Source of the DNA: Polytrichum commune
Lineage: Eukaryota > Streptophyta > Polytrichopsida > Polytrichales > Polytrichaceae
Direction: 5' to 3'
DNA length: 64,000 bases
Assembly (NCBI GenBank): GCA_950295325.1
Contig: OX485803.1
Span: forward strand, 23,932,001 to 23,996,000
The notes beneath the pieces were generated by a model, which saw only the letters and a list, made by a program, of their open reading frames with translations, made no database searches and was not told the DNA's origin. Positions 1 through 12,734 of this stretch are shown here, one piece after another (position 1 is the stretch's first letter; each line of letters begins with the position of its first letter). A program made the position numbers and the translations under genes.

Positions 1-82
1 ATTCCTCTAAAATGATTAGTAATTTCCTGAATTTCTGAACTTCAACCGGTTATTTCTCAAAACTCTACCGGTTCACCTGTAA

Positions 83-511
83 CTAGCAGTCAGTTCTCCC
101 CATTCATTGATCTATTGCACGCAACTTTTGCTCCTTAAAAGCAAGTGGCTTGAAACCTGTCAGAGTAGTCAACCGTCATCAAATCTGGCTACAAATTGCA
201 TGATTCTTGACAGTGAAAAGGTCTGTCAACTCAAGATTTTTACAACTAACATATCATTAAATTCTCCTAAAATTTCCATTGGCGCACTGAAGCACTACAC
301 ACTGACCAAGTTCATTATCACGACTCCGAAACCTGAACTTTACGTCGATTTCGCACCGGAATCCAACACTGGGTAAGTAGGTTAATTTGTGCATGTGTGG
401 AATCGCCATAGGTATCCAATGCTGCCGATGTTGATAATTATCTTCAAATTTTTTCGACAGATCAGTCTCGAGTCTGCACCCGACAGACAGGCACTTACAC
501 GTCGCGTCGGG
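83..511 (+). other. possible two-exon gene fragment at left edge
   Basis: A frame open from 83 (after a TAA at 80-82) runs to 372 and ends at a consensus donor, GTAAGT, at 373. An acceptor (TTTTCGACAG) ends at 460. A second short open stretch, 461-511, continues in phase and meets a GTAGGT donor at 512. The translation contains a plausible stretch ending in TTPKPELYVDFAPES, but I recognise no family. The phase match across the putative 88-nt intron is the only real support. It could equally be chance open sequence or a decayed gene whose other exons lie off the window. Confidence 0.22.
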
Positions 512-779
512 GTAGGTCATCCTCCGGAATTCGAAGTAGCAGGAGATTGAGATTGTGAGGAGATCCAAGGCACACTTGGGCCACCATTCCAAGTATGTTA
601 AGTGCTTGAGTAGAAATACTTACTCCTCAAGTGGTCACTGTCCTACCTGCCACCCTCCTCGAATGAGTCAATTTCCACTTTTTACCCAAAAAAAAAGGGC
701 TTTACAATCAAACAATTGGGAGCAGGTCTGATCTTATAAGGTTCATGTGTCTTAAAATGGTTACTTTCTCCGACTAGCC

Positions 780-1150
780 CACTTCTCCATGGATAGGCAA
801 CATGCGATTAGTACGAGATGGTTAGCAAATCCAAATCGAAGCCGTACCCACTTTCCTCATAATTTTCAGAGTTCATATGCATATCTTATTAATTATCAAA
901 TTGAAGATTCTTGTGCTCATTAACTGGTTGTATAGGTAACTGTTGATTATTGAGCTTGGAATGATTATCATATTTTGAGCATGTAGTCTAATCTTTTGAA
1001 AACATGTCTTTTTGATATCTATTATTGGAGTTACATCTGACTACATAGCACTCAAAAATAGATGTCAGATTAAGCTAAGTAATTGAATTAGGTACGTCTA
1101 TTTTTAGGCATGGAAGGAGAATTTGGAGTTTCATTTTTCTAAAATGAATA
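780..1150. repeat. dispersed repeat family copy 1
   Basis: This stretch matches parts of 14900-15130 and 39360-39720. The shared blocks are the phrase around GATTAGCAAATCCAAAT, then CCACTTTCCTCAT, then a stretch about a lowland of AT-rich sequence later. Part of the same family is recognisable at 5200-5560. The copies are strongly diverged and without a coding frame. I infer an old transposable-element fragment of unknown class. Confidence 0.5.
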
Positions 1151-3244
1151 GAAGTGGATGACACTTATGTTTGCCAACACGAGCATAAATTTTAGAGTCT
1201 TTTAGTCCACATGCTATCATAATATTCTTCAGTTGCTTTATCATTCATTTTTTCCTATTGAGGTAGCACCTTTGCAAAACATTGTACTTGAACAGCGTCG
1301 GTGGAATCATAATTGTAGATCCTGCCTTAAATCAAGTGGAACCTAACACATGTCTTGGGCCTTGGTTCAAAGACTTCGTATTTAGACTAAATTCTTTTGG
1401 TGTAATGAACAAGGTTCCATTGACTTGGGAATCACATGCTTCATGTATTGGGGCCCACCAAACATGTCCACTTGGTTGTAGAATGCTATGACTGCTAAAA
1501 TTATTTTTGAAACCATATCAAGTTCGAATTAGTCTTATGTGTTTGTACCAAATATGTGTAAGATCGTGGCCTAGTTTGCACCAATTTCAATATGTATTAT
1601 TGTTTCAATATCAAGTCATAGACTATAGTTAGTGCATATTTCAAACTATAACATCGGTTCATTGATTTCAAGTTGCAGTTGTAGTTGGCATTGAGACCCT
1701 ACCATCAACATTTGTCTAACCAATAGCTCTATGTGTGCACTTTTAAAAGTTGGACTATTTCTAACAATTATAATCATGATCACTTGATCGCCCATTGTTT
1801 CTCCCCTTTTAGGGTCACCAAACCTCTCAATACAGACACTCTTAAGATAAGTGGTTGACTCAATGACATGCACACTGATGGGATGGGCCATAGTGAATAG
1901 CGCTATCATGGTTCAATGGAGAATGGAACCCACACCACTTGCAAGGTGGAGATGAGTCCACAATATTAGTTGTGTAGGATTGAGACTAATATTCAAGTAA
2001 AGTTGGATTTATCGGGGGAAATGAGACTAGATGATAGTACGTGTTTTTTAATGTATATAATTTTCCCTTTTTGTTATGATTGCAAATTAGCTATAGAAAC
2101 CCATCACCAATCTAGATACAATCATTAAATTAAAATCAGGATACTATGTTAATGGACATGTTTCTACATTATATCTACATTGAATCCTAAAACTAAAAAC
2201 TTAAAAAAAAAAAACATATACGTAGCTTTCCCATGGGTGTTGTGAAATGGTTTGTGCATTGTTTACAACACATATTAACTGGTTGTTGGACATTAAGGAT
2301 ACCTAGTTATATGAAACTGCCCAAAAGTGACCACAAAGTTCATTGGTACCCACTTGGACCCGGGGCATCAGGAGCCGCAAAGACGCCATGAAGGCTACTT
2401 TGCATGTTTTTGGTGTAGGATCAAGAGAGATCATGGCAACGTTCCTTATTTGTTTATTTTTGAACCCAACAATGACAATGACAATGACATGATTGATTCA
2501 ACATATGAATTATCAAATTAGGAGATTTGAGGCATCATGGTCTCCTCATAACATTACTAAGCAACTACATGATGGTTTCTTTCTTTTGAAAGAAAAAGGT
2601 TGTAAAGAAAACCCTATAATAATTTACAATTACTTGTCAAAAAGTTCACAATCCACAACTTGAGTGCTCCCATAAACAGAGAATCCCATAATCAAAGAAA
2701 GAGTATGCTCATATGATACACGGTCTCACGGAACGCAACCAAGTAGTTGTGTAATGTTATGCCGGCATTCCACTATACCTATCTCACAGATTATCAACTA
2801 CAAAATCTCGCATAAATAAATAAGTAAAATAAAACACCAATGAACCTACTTTGAACATGGAGGATTTCAAACCCTCCACCATGTTTCTTCGCCGCCTATT
2901 ACATTGTTAAAATTACAAGTGGTCCCTCGTCATTTTGGTATCTGTCCTCAAACTATATTCATAATAGGATCTCCCTTGACTTGTACTCATAGTACTTGGA
3001 CAAGGAGGTCTCCACAACCGTGGAAAATATAACATTGTCCTCTCCCGTTTCGGTTTCAAAATCCTCACCCACCAATGACCATGTAGTGTGACCTATCTAA
3101 TTCCGGGAGCCTATCTAATTCACCACCTAAGTAATGTCCTTCCTCATCCACCACAATCAACAAATCAAAGGACAACCAAAACCCTCTCCCGGAGCCCTAT
3201 AACTTGTTGTGTGTGTGTGGGGGGGGGGGGGGGCTCGGGCTTCA
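1151..3244. other. intergenic, no gene recognised
   Basis: Open frames here are short and carry no motif I recognise. The only clear structure is a GT run passing into about 15 consecutive G at roughly 3207-3233. Confidence 0.5.
3207..3233. repeat. (GT)n(G)n simple repeat
   Basis: A short GT dinucleotide run leads directly into a homopolymer of G. It is directly visible, and its true length is uncertain because such tracts are error-prone in sequencing. Confidence 0.85.
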
Positions 3245-3777
3245 CGGTGTCTACATAAACTCATGCATTGGATGAAAATGTAGCAAAAGATATTGTTTCA
3301 AGAGTATTTTGAAATATTGGTACCATAGAGTTCAAATTACTGTATCGGAGTTAAATTGGAATGAATCAACTCTCAATCTAGTAGGGGTATGTTTCTATTG
3401 TAGTTCCTTCATCCATGATGGACGAATTTATCTAGACATCATGAAGCAAAAATTGTGTGAGTTTTTAGTGCCCAACTAGGTGTGTATGCCCAACCAATAT
3501 TGTACTTCTCATGCGTATCCAACTAAGGTTTAGGGCGTAATGTTCTTGGCGTTTATGTAAACTCATCCATTATGGATGAAGGGGCTCTAGTAAAAACAAT
3601 TTGTCCCCTACAAGACATAGGGTCGATTCATTCCAACTAACTCCACTAGACTAATCCAGGGTTTTTTGATTGATTCCATTTCTGGAGTCACATGCTTTTA
3701 AGTAGTCATTTACATGTTCTAGGACAATTCACTACGTTTTCACCTTCGCAATGGATGAGTTTACGTAGACACCGCGA
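3245..3777. mobile_element. DNA-transposon relic with about 25-bp terminal inverted repeats
   Basis: The left end (from 3246, GGTGTCTACATAAACTCAT) is nearly the reverse complement of the right end (ending 3776, ATGAGTTTACGTAGACACC). An internal sub-terminal copy starts near 3549. Related ends and interior occur at 56212-56625 and 58176-58590, including the phrase GATGAAGGGGCTCTAGTAAAA. No transposase frame is seen, so this is a non-autonomous element. I could not identify a target-site duplication with confidence, so the superfamily is open. Confidence 0.55.
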
Positions 3778-6235
3778 ATCTATAACCAAATATCATGAGC
3801 AAATATGGACAACAACCTTGTCGGTCATTAATAATGCATATGAGAGCATTGTTTGTGCCTTAGATACATGCACATTGAAAACAAGGTATATGTTGGAAAA
3901 CATCTACAATAGAAACATATGATGAAACCCTAACTAATTACTTTGAGAAGCAATGCATCCAAAACACCACTCTATATGTGTATATATATCATAACTACAC
4001 AATGGCGTTCAAATCCAAGACTAGTGTACGCCATTCTTATTGTAGGGTTTGCCAACATAACTACACACATACAACTTCATTATGTCCAAAGTTCATGCAT
4101 AAGTATGAAATTACTTAATGACTACACCAAAAAGGATATTTAGAGTTTGATACTCTAAATACGAATGCATGCACTAAATGTCAATAACCCTATGAAAGTA
4201 AGTAACATTAAATGTAAACTTAAACACTAAATATCAACTATGATAATATATGGAAGTTACATATTTGAATTCAGTGTTAGTAAAGATATGAAAAAAAATT
4301 ACTGATACTTCAACAAACGGGAGATCAGCGAGCAAATTGGTGGGACGTCATTCCTAAAATCACAAGTCCAATGAAATCCATACTTCATAGGAAGGGAAGT
4401 GACAATAAAAAAGACAACGGCACATTTATGTCTAACACTGATTGTCAAAGAATTGAAAATTAGTGTGGAGCGGATAGGGAGGTAACAACACTAAATATAC
4501 TCAAACACTAAACATCCTTTTTAGTGTAGTTATGCTCCTACAATGACTACATAGGCACAACTAACCCTGGCCCCTCCCCATCGTAATTTACATGATTAAA
4601 ATTCGAGAAATTCTCGACACTAGAACCTTGTGGGATGCCCAATCGGATGACTTCCATCCATCAGGGGAATGGATGAAGAAATGACGGTGCGGTTTCATCC
4701 ATCTCCCTTTGCAGGTTTCCGTTGCCACCAACTATTCAAAAATCATCCAATTTCCTAGATATCGTCAGTAATTCATCCCCACACGTAGATATGGGAGGGG
4801 GCCATGGGCTTAGGTCTAGGACAAGAATGATGTGTCAGGTGCCAGCTTGAAGTTAATGCAGTGTCCGATATCCTTATGAATCGGTCGTCCTTAACTTCCA
4901 AAGGACAAATTATTGTACCCTAGTAGTTGTAAACGAATTTTCGGTAAAAGACAATTTCAAGTTGGAACGGATATTATTTCTTCAACAAAGCACGGTCCAA
5001 GTGTTATGACACTTGTACCAATATCGTCATTTTTTCAAATCACTTGGAAATCTATAAGGTGTGGGGGCGTTATTCGGTTCATTTTTCATGTTCTCCAACT
5101 TCTACCGACGAGATTTACACCAACAATATTTGTGTTGAATTTGTCAATCTATGTCTTCACTTCTTGAGGGTGGAATGGTTTATAAAAATCGAAGATGTAG
5201 TCTAGATTTTTTTTTGGTGCTTGTGTCTTTATGGTGTTTGTTCTTTGATCCTCACCGAACCACACACCAATCAAATATAGGTGTCTGATCATGAAAAGTG
5301 CTCAAATGACACCTTCATACCTCAATGAGGATTTTCCAATTTTTTTATAATATTAATAGGGGAAGCGTTTTTGAGGGAATCTTTCTTCTCGATATCATTC
5401 GGTTTTGCATACCATACAAGAACCTCCACACCCATGGAGAATGATATTGACCCATATAAGAAGCTAGGTATACAAAGATCTTAATCATGCACCACTCATA
5501 TATAGGTTTCCATTAACGATGAGCAACCAAATTAGGCCTGCTAATCTTAAGTTCAACTAATGCAACCGTCTCCCTTTGCATCTTGAACCAATATTGTTTG
5601 GATTTTGCTGGAAACCTACTCCTTTGGTAAGTTGACTTCACAAAATTGCAAACTCAATTTCATGAAGGTTCCAAGCTAGTTCATGAGCATTCTAACCATT
5701 GTTACTAGAGTGTTCTACCAATTTCAAGAACCTTCTAGATTATTTCATGATTCTTCTTACTAACTTGACATGTGACACACCTCAATTTCATGATAGTGAC
5801 CTTTACCTCTAGCAACTTCATCAATCTTCCAAATTTCATGAATCATTTTGCACTCTATGGTTTTCGTATTCTCAACTTCTCGCCTCCTCATTTCACATTC
5901 TTTGCCTTCTTGTTGTTCATTGCTTCCTCTTTGTTATGTGTTTACTTGGAAGCCTCTAGCCTTGACTCGGTTTTTCTTTGGTATTTCATTATAATTCCTC
6001 AAAGCCGGAAGCAAGCAATGCCGGTTCTTAGGTGGTCTTTGATTATTGTACATCAAAGCAAGCAACACAAACCCAATATAGTTGAAGTCTGCAATCTCGT
6101 GCCTTTGAGAGTGTAGTGTGGTTGTGGACTTTGATTACGGGAAGAGTGTTGGCCATGTGAGTAGAGTGCATAACATGTTTGAAGTGCGGTGTATGGTTGT
6201 TGCAACATCCAATTCAATAAGCCCATTTCCAACAA
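3778..6235. other. intergenic, no gene recognised
   Basis: The longest frame, 5772-6116 on +, is hydrophobic and low in complexity and resembles no family I know. The stretch 5200-5560 carries fragments of the dispersed repeat seen at 39.6 kb. Nothing else could be supported. Confidence 0.45.
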
Positions 6236-6239
6236 CTTG

Positions 6240-9200
6240 CAACCTAGCCCTCCAAAATGGATTCCCCCCCTAGAGAACTCACCATACTAAAAGACTCCAC
6301 TCCCAATTGACCCCCCTATCTACACATGCCCAATAAAGCAAATCCTATCAAAATTTGAAACCCCATTACACATCACAAAAGAATTATATGATCTCATAAA
6401 AACAACATCACAAAAAACATCCCACCCATACAAACCACCCTCCAACAACAATTTCATGCATACCCAAGCAATATCATAAAAGAAGCTCTCAAAACTCTTA
6501 CACCCATACATGGTTTCTCCCAAAACACACACCAAAATCCACCAACAACACCCTCTACTACCGCACATACCTCTCGCCACTCAAACCCAATCACATGCCC
6601 CACATGGAATTGTGGACACCTTAGCATAAGCCTCCAAGACATTCACCAACTCACCCACATCAACAACCTGCCAACACTACTCCAATTCATACAAGAAACT
6701 AAAACCCCTGAAGACAACCAACAAGATACATAAAGACACAATTTCCATCCTATAAATTTCAACACAACAACACAACGAATGCCCTTGTATGCATAAGAAG
6801 GCCATACATCCAATATGCACCAACCAAAGGTGGCCTAATTACTATGATACATGTGAATACCCACACGTCAAATTTACAAAATGGTTACCACAATCCCATT
6901 TGTTAAACCTTGACAATCTTCTCTTTGACCATAACCTATTATTAATCACCAAACTGACACAAAATAACAAACAACAAACAATAAAAGATAAATCCCTTAC
7001 TAACCAACAAAACTCCAACAATGAATAGACTGCATGTTTGCCCAAGCATACACATCCCGAACCTTACATCACAAATCCGTGAATGCAACCCAGACAAAAT
7101 GTCATATCAACAATACCCACCATACAAATTCACCCTCCCTTAGCCCAAATACATGACAATGAAGGAAATTACCAAGTTGCTATCCACTAGAAAGACTCAC
7201 GTCGCTATGAACAAGACACTGAACATATATCGCCAACCCTTCCCACACACTCTCTATCCTCCACAAGACTTCGCCACATAAGTTTTCCTATTAATCAACC
7301 ACTACATTAAAACATTGCCTAGACTCACGCCCCACAACAACCCTTTTCTACATAGACACCACTCCCCTCTACCACCAATAATAGACAATCTTACCCACAC
7401 TTTCACCTTACACATCGTACTTTTCTAGGCCCCTCCATGCACATAAATGTCTTACAATACAACTCGTCATATGAGAGAGACAAAATATTTGGATCCTTAG
7501 GCCCAACCTTCACCACCCAATGGACAAGGCAAGGCCTCGCTCACATCATGGAACTTGACCTCCTCCCAAATATCATAAAATGGGCAGGTTTTTTGGCCCA
7601 AACAACCCCAAACTTGTATACAATAATTGTCATCACCCACGACAACTACTCCAAAAACCAAATTAACCCCTACATCATACCGATGTTACCCCCCAAATTA
7701 CCATCCTAGCTCTCACCATGCAATATGCCACATCCCTCACCTCATATTATAATAACAAAAGAACCATTCTTCACCTCTATCCTACTTCTCTCAAACAAGC
7801 CAAACCCAGGAATTACCTCCTTCATTTTACACAAACTTCCAAACACACTCCTTTCTCTGTGTACCACATACCCAATCATATAACACCCACAAGAAAACAC
7901 TCCCAACACTAGACTCCCTGATGGTAGAAGGCACAACCCCCACCGCCTATCACTACCACTACCACCCTACCCCTCCCCCCCCCCCTCCGCGGGATAAAAA
8001 TGGTCATAGAAAGATTGTGCGCTCCATAGTATTCAATGGCCTCTCATAACCCAACATAGTGGTTAAACCACCCGGATACCCAAATATTCTCCGAGCGGAA
8101 TTATATGCTTGGATCCTTGTAGTACTTAGAACATGCTAAATCACTCTCCACATGCAAATTTATTTTCACTGACAACCTTAACAACATATACCTACTACTG
8201 AATCACGTAGAAAACCCCTCCTCGCAATACAACCATCCCAACAAACTCCTCATAATACACATTGTATACACAATTAGAATATTTCCTCCCACAAAATAAT
8301 CACAAGAAAAATCAAAGCCCACACAAATAGCTTAGGAAATGAAGAAGCTAACGTTTAGCCAAAAAGGGCACGGAAGAATCTCATATCGTGCATATTCGCT
8401 TCCATCATATAAGACATTACGTTGTATTTGTCTGCAATTCCCCCAACCTCATCCAAGACGATGGCTCAGTCCGTAACCTGAAAAGATACATAGAAGCAAA
8501 ACACAAAAGTGCCTTCATATCACAAGCCACAAACACAATACCCAATGTTAACAAATGGCTATCCTCCAGTGATATACACCCAAAACGGTTCAACCTCTTA
8601 TGGAAAGCACATTGGAACACCAATGCCCAAATCACACAAGTTCCTAAATTTAGATATGGTAGATATCTTGACAATTATTGAAAAAAACATATTCCCGCTA
8701 TGCAACCTCTGCACAACCCGACAAAATGACAAACGCCTTCACCTACTATCTTGCTACAAGAATAAACACATAATAACCTAAGAATCAATAGACATAACAA
8801 AGCAGCACATGCACTTGCCCGCACACTATTAGCCCACCCCACAACATGTTGCTTCACACTGATTAATATAGGCACATCCGAAGATCACGCCCCAAATAAC
8901 ACTATACCCTCCTAGTTGCTCTCATGCACATGCTACTTCACAAGGTGCAAATGCCCGGCCAGACCACGCCTTGATATACAATGGTTGCTCATCACACAAC
9001 CCACGACCAAACCTCCTTTCTCCCCAAATCCCAACCTTAAAGTACAAATTATAGAATTCACCTGTTGCAATGACCGATTCCCCATGGAAGCTATTTCTCG
9101 CAAACTCGATAAATATGCTATATTACAACCACTACGAAGCCAACAAGGATGGTACCACCAACCATCATAACTACAGGTATTAGAGGGACCATCCAAACAC

Positions 9201-9400
9201 AAACCGTCAACTACCTCAAAGATCTAAATAATACCACCCGTATCATTTGTAAACTCGTGGAGATCTCTCTCACAAATAGCTACATATATTTAACACACAT
9301 CATACTACACAAACGTAAACTTGAGAAAAAAAGAACACCCACCAGTCCCACTCGATTAAACCACCCACCACAACCATTAAAACAAATTTGTTATTAGAGT
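6240..9400 (+). mobile_element. decayed non-LTR retrotransposon with APE, RT/RNase H and C-terminal REL-like modules
   Basis: The plus strand is unusually rich in A and C and poor in G. Domain traces lie in order on the plus strand but in shifting frames. An APE-endonuclease start shows TWNCGHL and then QETKTPE (about 6600-6715), followed by GGLITMIH near 6830. A poorly preserved reverse-transcriptase zone lies at about 7400-7900. An RNase H domain shows RAELYA, FTDNLNNI and KIKAHTNSLGNEEAN (about 8090-8360). A Cys/His stretch, CNLC...HLLSC, lies at about 8700-8755. A C-terminal module shows IIEFTCCNDRF and ITTGIRGTIQTQTVNYL (about 9050-9260). The last module recurs at 61.7 kb. Two endonuclease types plus RNase H recall the Dualen/RandI group. 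Many stops and frameshifts make it inactive. Confidence 0.7.
8085..8365 (+). pseudogene. RNase H domain of the retrotransposon (broken)
   Basis: Translated pieces carry three recognisable RNase H blocks. RAELYA holds the Glu, FTDNLNNI holds an Asp of the catalytic set, and KIKAHTNSLGNEEAN corresponds to the conserved H...GN..AD region. The final catalytic Asp of that last block reads Asn here. Stops interrupt the frame between blocks. In life the domain would degrade the RNA strand of RNA-DNA hybrids during reverse transcription. Confidence 0.65.
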
Positions 9401-10155
9401 CCACCTATTGAATATAGGCATTACGCCACTCCCAACCTCCATGTCCACATGCATGGGGAATGGAAGTGGTGAATGGGCATCGCATGCCAGTGTTATACAC
9501 ATTGACATCCCTTTTATTTATTCATAGAGACCCCTAAAGCCGTGAAGTTCCACACATGTGGCCATCATTTTCTAACACAATGAAAAAAAACCATGAGAAA
9601 TCACACATGCAGTTGTCAAATTCGGCGTGATGGAAAAAGTAAGTTAAAATGGCACGGATTTGGGTTACTTGAAAATGACATTGATTGTACTCAAGTTTGT
9701 GTCTTTTAAATAAACAGAAATAGGTGAACCTATGTTGTGAATGCAGGTTGGGAGAGAATCTTGCCATTGGAAATTTACACTAATTTTAAATTTTGGAAAT
9801 ACATTGTGAATTTGTTAAATTAAATGTTGTGATATCAATTTTCATACATGTGTAAATTCACTCCATTATCACACTTGTATTAAACTTATGCGGAATTGCT
9901 ACAATTAATGGAAATGGGTTTGTCTACCTTAACTTACAAATGGACTCTAGTTGAAGAGCAAGTTGCTAACACCAGAGAATCACAACACATACGTGGACGA
10001 TTCTGGTTGGCTGCCAAACTTTTGCCCATCTCATAGACCACCTCCTAGGTCTCTTCCTCATGGTGGAGCCATTTTTAATAAAAAAAAAAATCATGGCATA
10101 CACCTCAAGGTATTGAGGCCTTGAAATAGCACCATCCCTTTGGTGACACCTATTG
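9401..10155. other. intergenic, no gene recognised
   Basis: No frame with a recognisable motif. Some of this may be 3' flank of the retrotransposon upstream. The sequence turns from A+C-rich to ordinary AT-rich composition near 9410, which I take as the approximate end of that element. Confidence 0.45.
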
Positions 10156-10763
10156 TTAACCCCTAAAGGACCGTAAGGCCCTCAGGGGGCTTTTGATTGT
10201 AGAAAAGTGCAAATTGGATGAGATTGTTCCAAAAAAGCCCAAATTTGCGGGGAGAGGACCCTGGATGTTTTTGCGAGATGGATCCAATGGTCTTTTCCGA
10301 TCAGAAAATGATGAAGGATTGGATTTTTGGCGAATTCTTTGAGTGAACAAAAATTTCAGTTTTTGGGCCCAATCTCATTGCTTGGAGACTTCAGAGTCCC
10401 ATATCTTTTTTTCCACACCTCAGAATTTGACGAAAAAAACTCCAAATGAGGGTCATAATGTTGTTTACATGTGGTAAAAATTTCAGATGTTTTGGAGCAC
10501 TTCTAAGCAATCTGATTCCAGCATAAGTACGAAGTACCCCCTGCCCGAACAATTTCCATCAATCTTCTCAACGGTGGCAATTTCTCAGAAATTGTGCGAT
10601 CTTGTTGATCTTTTTTTCATAACCAAGCTATGTAAGTCTTCTTTAGTTTCAACGGTGCCGATCGTGAAAATTACCCCACACTAATAAGAAATTGAGCTTG
10701 CTACAAGAGCTAATCAAGAAAACATGACCTAAGCTAAAACACCCCCGGTCTTTTAGGGGTTAA
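10156..10763. mobile_element. piggyBac-like MITE 1 (600 bp, TTAA flanks)
   Basis: The element runs from CCCCTAAAGGACCG at 10160 to CGGTCTTTTAGGGG ending at 10759. TTAA lies directly on both sides (10156-10159 and 10760-10763). TTAA target duplication together with ends starting CCC is the signature of the piggyBac superfamily. The interior has no transposase frame. A second element with the same ends and nearly the same length lies at 16266-16875. Superfamily assignment rests only on ends and target site. Confidence 0.72.
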
Positions 10764-11654
10764 TCCTTACATTGTCAACAAGTGAGTGCAACAGTGCCAT
10801 CAAGTAAGTCATTGTTAAAAATGATTAATCATATGCAACATTAAGTATAAAATAACACCACTTCAGCCATTCATAATAACATTGTAAGAAGGATTCTAGA
10901 ACGCTTTCAAAAGAGCACCAACCTTGGCCAATCACAATGGCTAATCGGGGATCTATCCGGCCAATGAGGTTGTGTAAGAAGTGATCCACAAAAGGGGGAC
11001 CACACCTTTATTTAATAGAAGATCCTCACCAACAATAAGGTTGATTTGTGGTGATTCTCACTTAGCAATCCAACATCAATAGACCCCCTTAGTTGAGAGT
11101 AAAAGACTCTTTTCTTAAAACGACTTTGAATATTTCTATAGATTACATATAAATAAATTAATTCATGGAATTTTTTGTAAGCTCTATATAGATTTGCTAA
11201 TCTATGGAATTTGTTTGAAATTCTTCCAAACTATTTAACCTTCTTGAAATAGAAAAAAGTTTCTTAAAGTGTCGCTTTAAACCCTCGGTACCTTACCCAC
11301 TCCCCAAGGACTAGTTTGGGCTCACGGGCTCGACTTAAAATCCCCGAACCGGCTCCCAACACGTTTGCAAACGACAGGACACAAGTGTGGCTGTCCTCCA
11401 CTTTCATACTAGGTTAGAGTCGTGGACAGCTAATTTCGTCCCCGGCCCGTCCTCCAACCGACCGACTGACCGTCCAACCATCCGTCCGTGCTTCCACAAA
11501 CTCCCGGAACTTAATTCCCCCACACTCATAGGAATTCCATGTAACTAAATTGGCAAGTAAATTACTTAGAAACCGGGTTCCCCCAACTTCCGTGCCCATG
11601 GGGACAACTTCTTATTTCAAAGCTAGGATCACATTAAGGGCCGCTTCACACCGT
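10764..11654. other. intergenic, no gene recognised
   Basis: A locally GC-richer patch (about 11280-11610) includes a run of related CCGA/CCGT units near 11450-11490. No protein family could be recognised on either strand. Confidence 0.4.
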
Positions 11655-11712
11655 GGACCATGAAGTCGGACCATGGAAGATGGCCTTCTCCCATGGTCCG
11701 ACTTCATGGTCC
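11655..11712. repeat. perfect 22-bp inverted repeat with 14-nt loop
   Basis: The arm at 11655-11676 (beginning GGACCATGAAGTC) is the exact reverse complement of 11691-11712 (ending GACTTCATGGTCC). The loop is 14 nt. Part of the arm recurs directly after the palindrome, and a related CTTCATGGTCCATGA occurs at about 12178. No coding frame is associated. Confidence 0.9.
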
Positions 11713-12734
11713 GACTTCCATGGTTCGATTTCTTAAAGAATCAATTTACAAAGCTTTTGGGCTCCTCACTAGGTGTAAACTGAATGTGGACCAAGAGGGA
11801 ATGACCATGCATTAAAAAGTAAATGTGCTGATTTTATTCAATGTATGTCCAAAAAAGGCAGTTTTGAAAAAAGTTTGACCATTCTTTTGTCTTCTCTTGT
11901 CTTAACTTTCTCTTCCCCAAGAAACATTTCATTAAAAGATATTACAACAAAATTTCTTTGCCATGGGCCCCTGCCTTTTGTTACTAGAGTGCTTATTTTG
12001 CCTCTCCCACTGCAAAACCCGTTGGACCATGTCAATGGATAATGTAAGCCTTAAAATATGTCTTTTGGGGACCTCGTACTTCATGGTCACTCTGGCATTT
12101 TTTCCTTGGTGTAAATCGAAGTGGTCTTGGGACGAGTTCAACAACCAATCACATATTTTACAAGGCCTTGGGACGACTTCATGGTCCATGATGTAAACAA
12201 CTCCTAAGGGCTGCTTCATACATGAGCCAAAGGATGTGGCCATGTAATTGTGAGGGCCCTTGACTCTCATCCAAAGATTGTACTAGCCGTTCAATTGACA
12301 CAATTTGTCGTGTAAAAATCCATGTGAACTTTTCATCCATGATAAAAAAAATTCAGCCCTCAAGTTTTCATCTTTTGGTGTGAAGTGAACTTGGATGGTC
12401 TTAGTCTTTTTGACCAATGAGAGATCTTGAAATGCAATGGTCGTGGGCCTTCAATCCCGTGTGTGAAGTGGTCCTAACTATTGCATTTGGTGTCACTAGT
12501 TGTATCTACTATTTGTCGATGATTGTAAAATGCCCGTGTAGTGTCACCGACACTAAATGTAAACCTACCATTATTTCTCATTCCTTGTCAAAAAAATTGG
12601 GCATTATAGATTTAAATGTTGCAAAAACTATCACTTACTAAGTGAAACTTCATTCAAATTCAATCACCCATGACAACTTTCACTACAAAATGCTAGGCTG
12701 GAGAATCTATTAAACTTTGTTTCAATAAACAACA
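11713..12734. other. intergenic, no gene recognised
   Basis: Short overlapping frames on both strands, none with a recognisable motif. The phrase near 12210-12225 resembles 11636-11650 in direct orientation, which hints that 11.63-12.24 kb is one repeat unit. I could not define its ends. Confidence 0.4.

Noticed and set aside
5772-6116. 114-codon plus-strand frame as a membrane protein gene
   Set aside because: Low-complexity Phe/Leu/Ser translation of T-rich DNA, no homologue recognised, no splice or start context.
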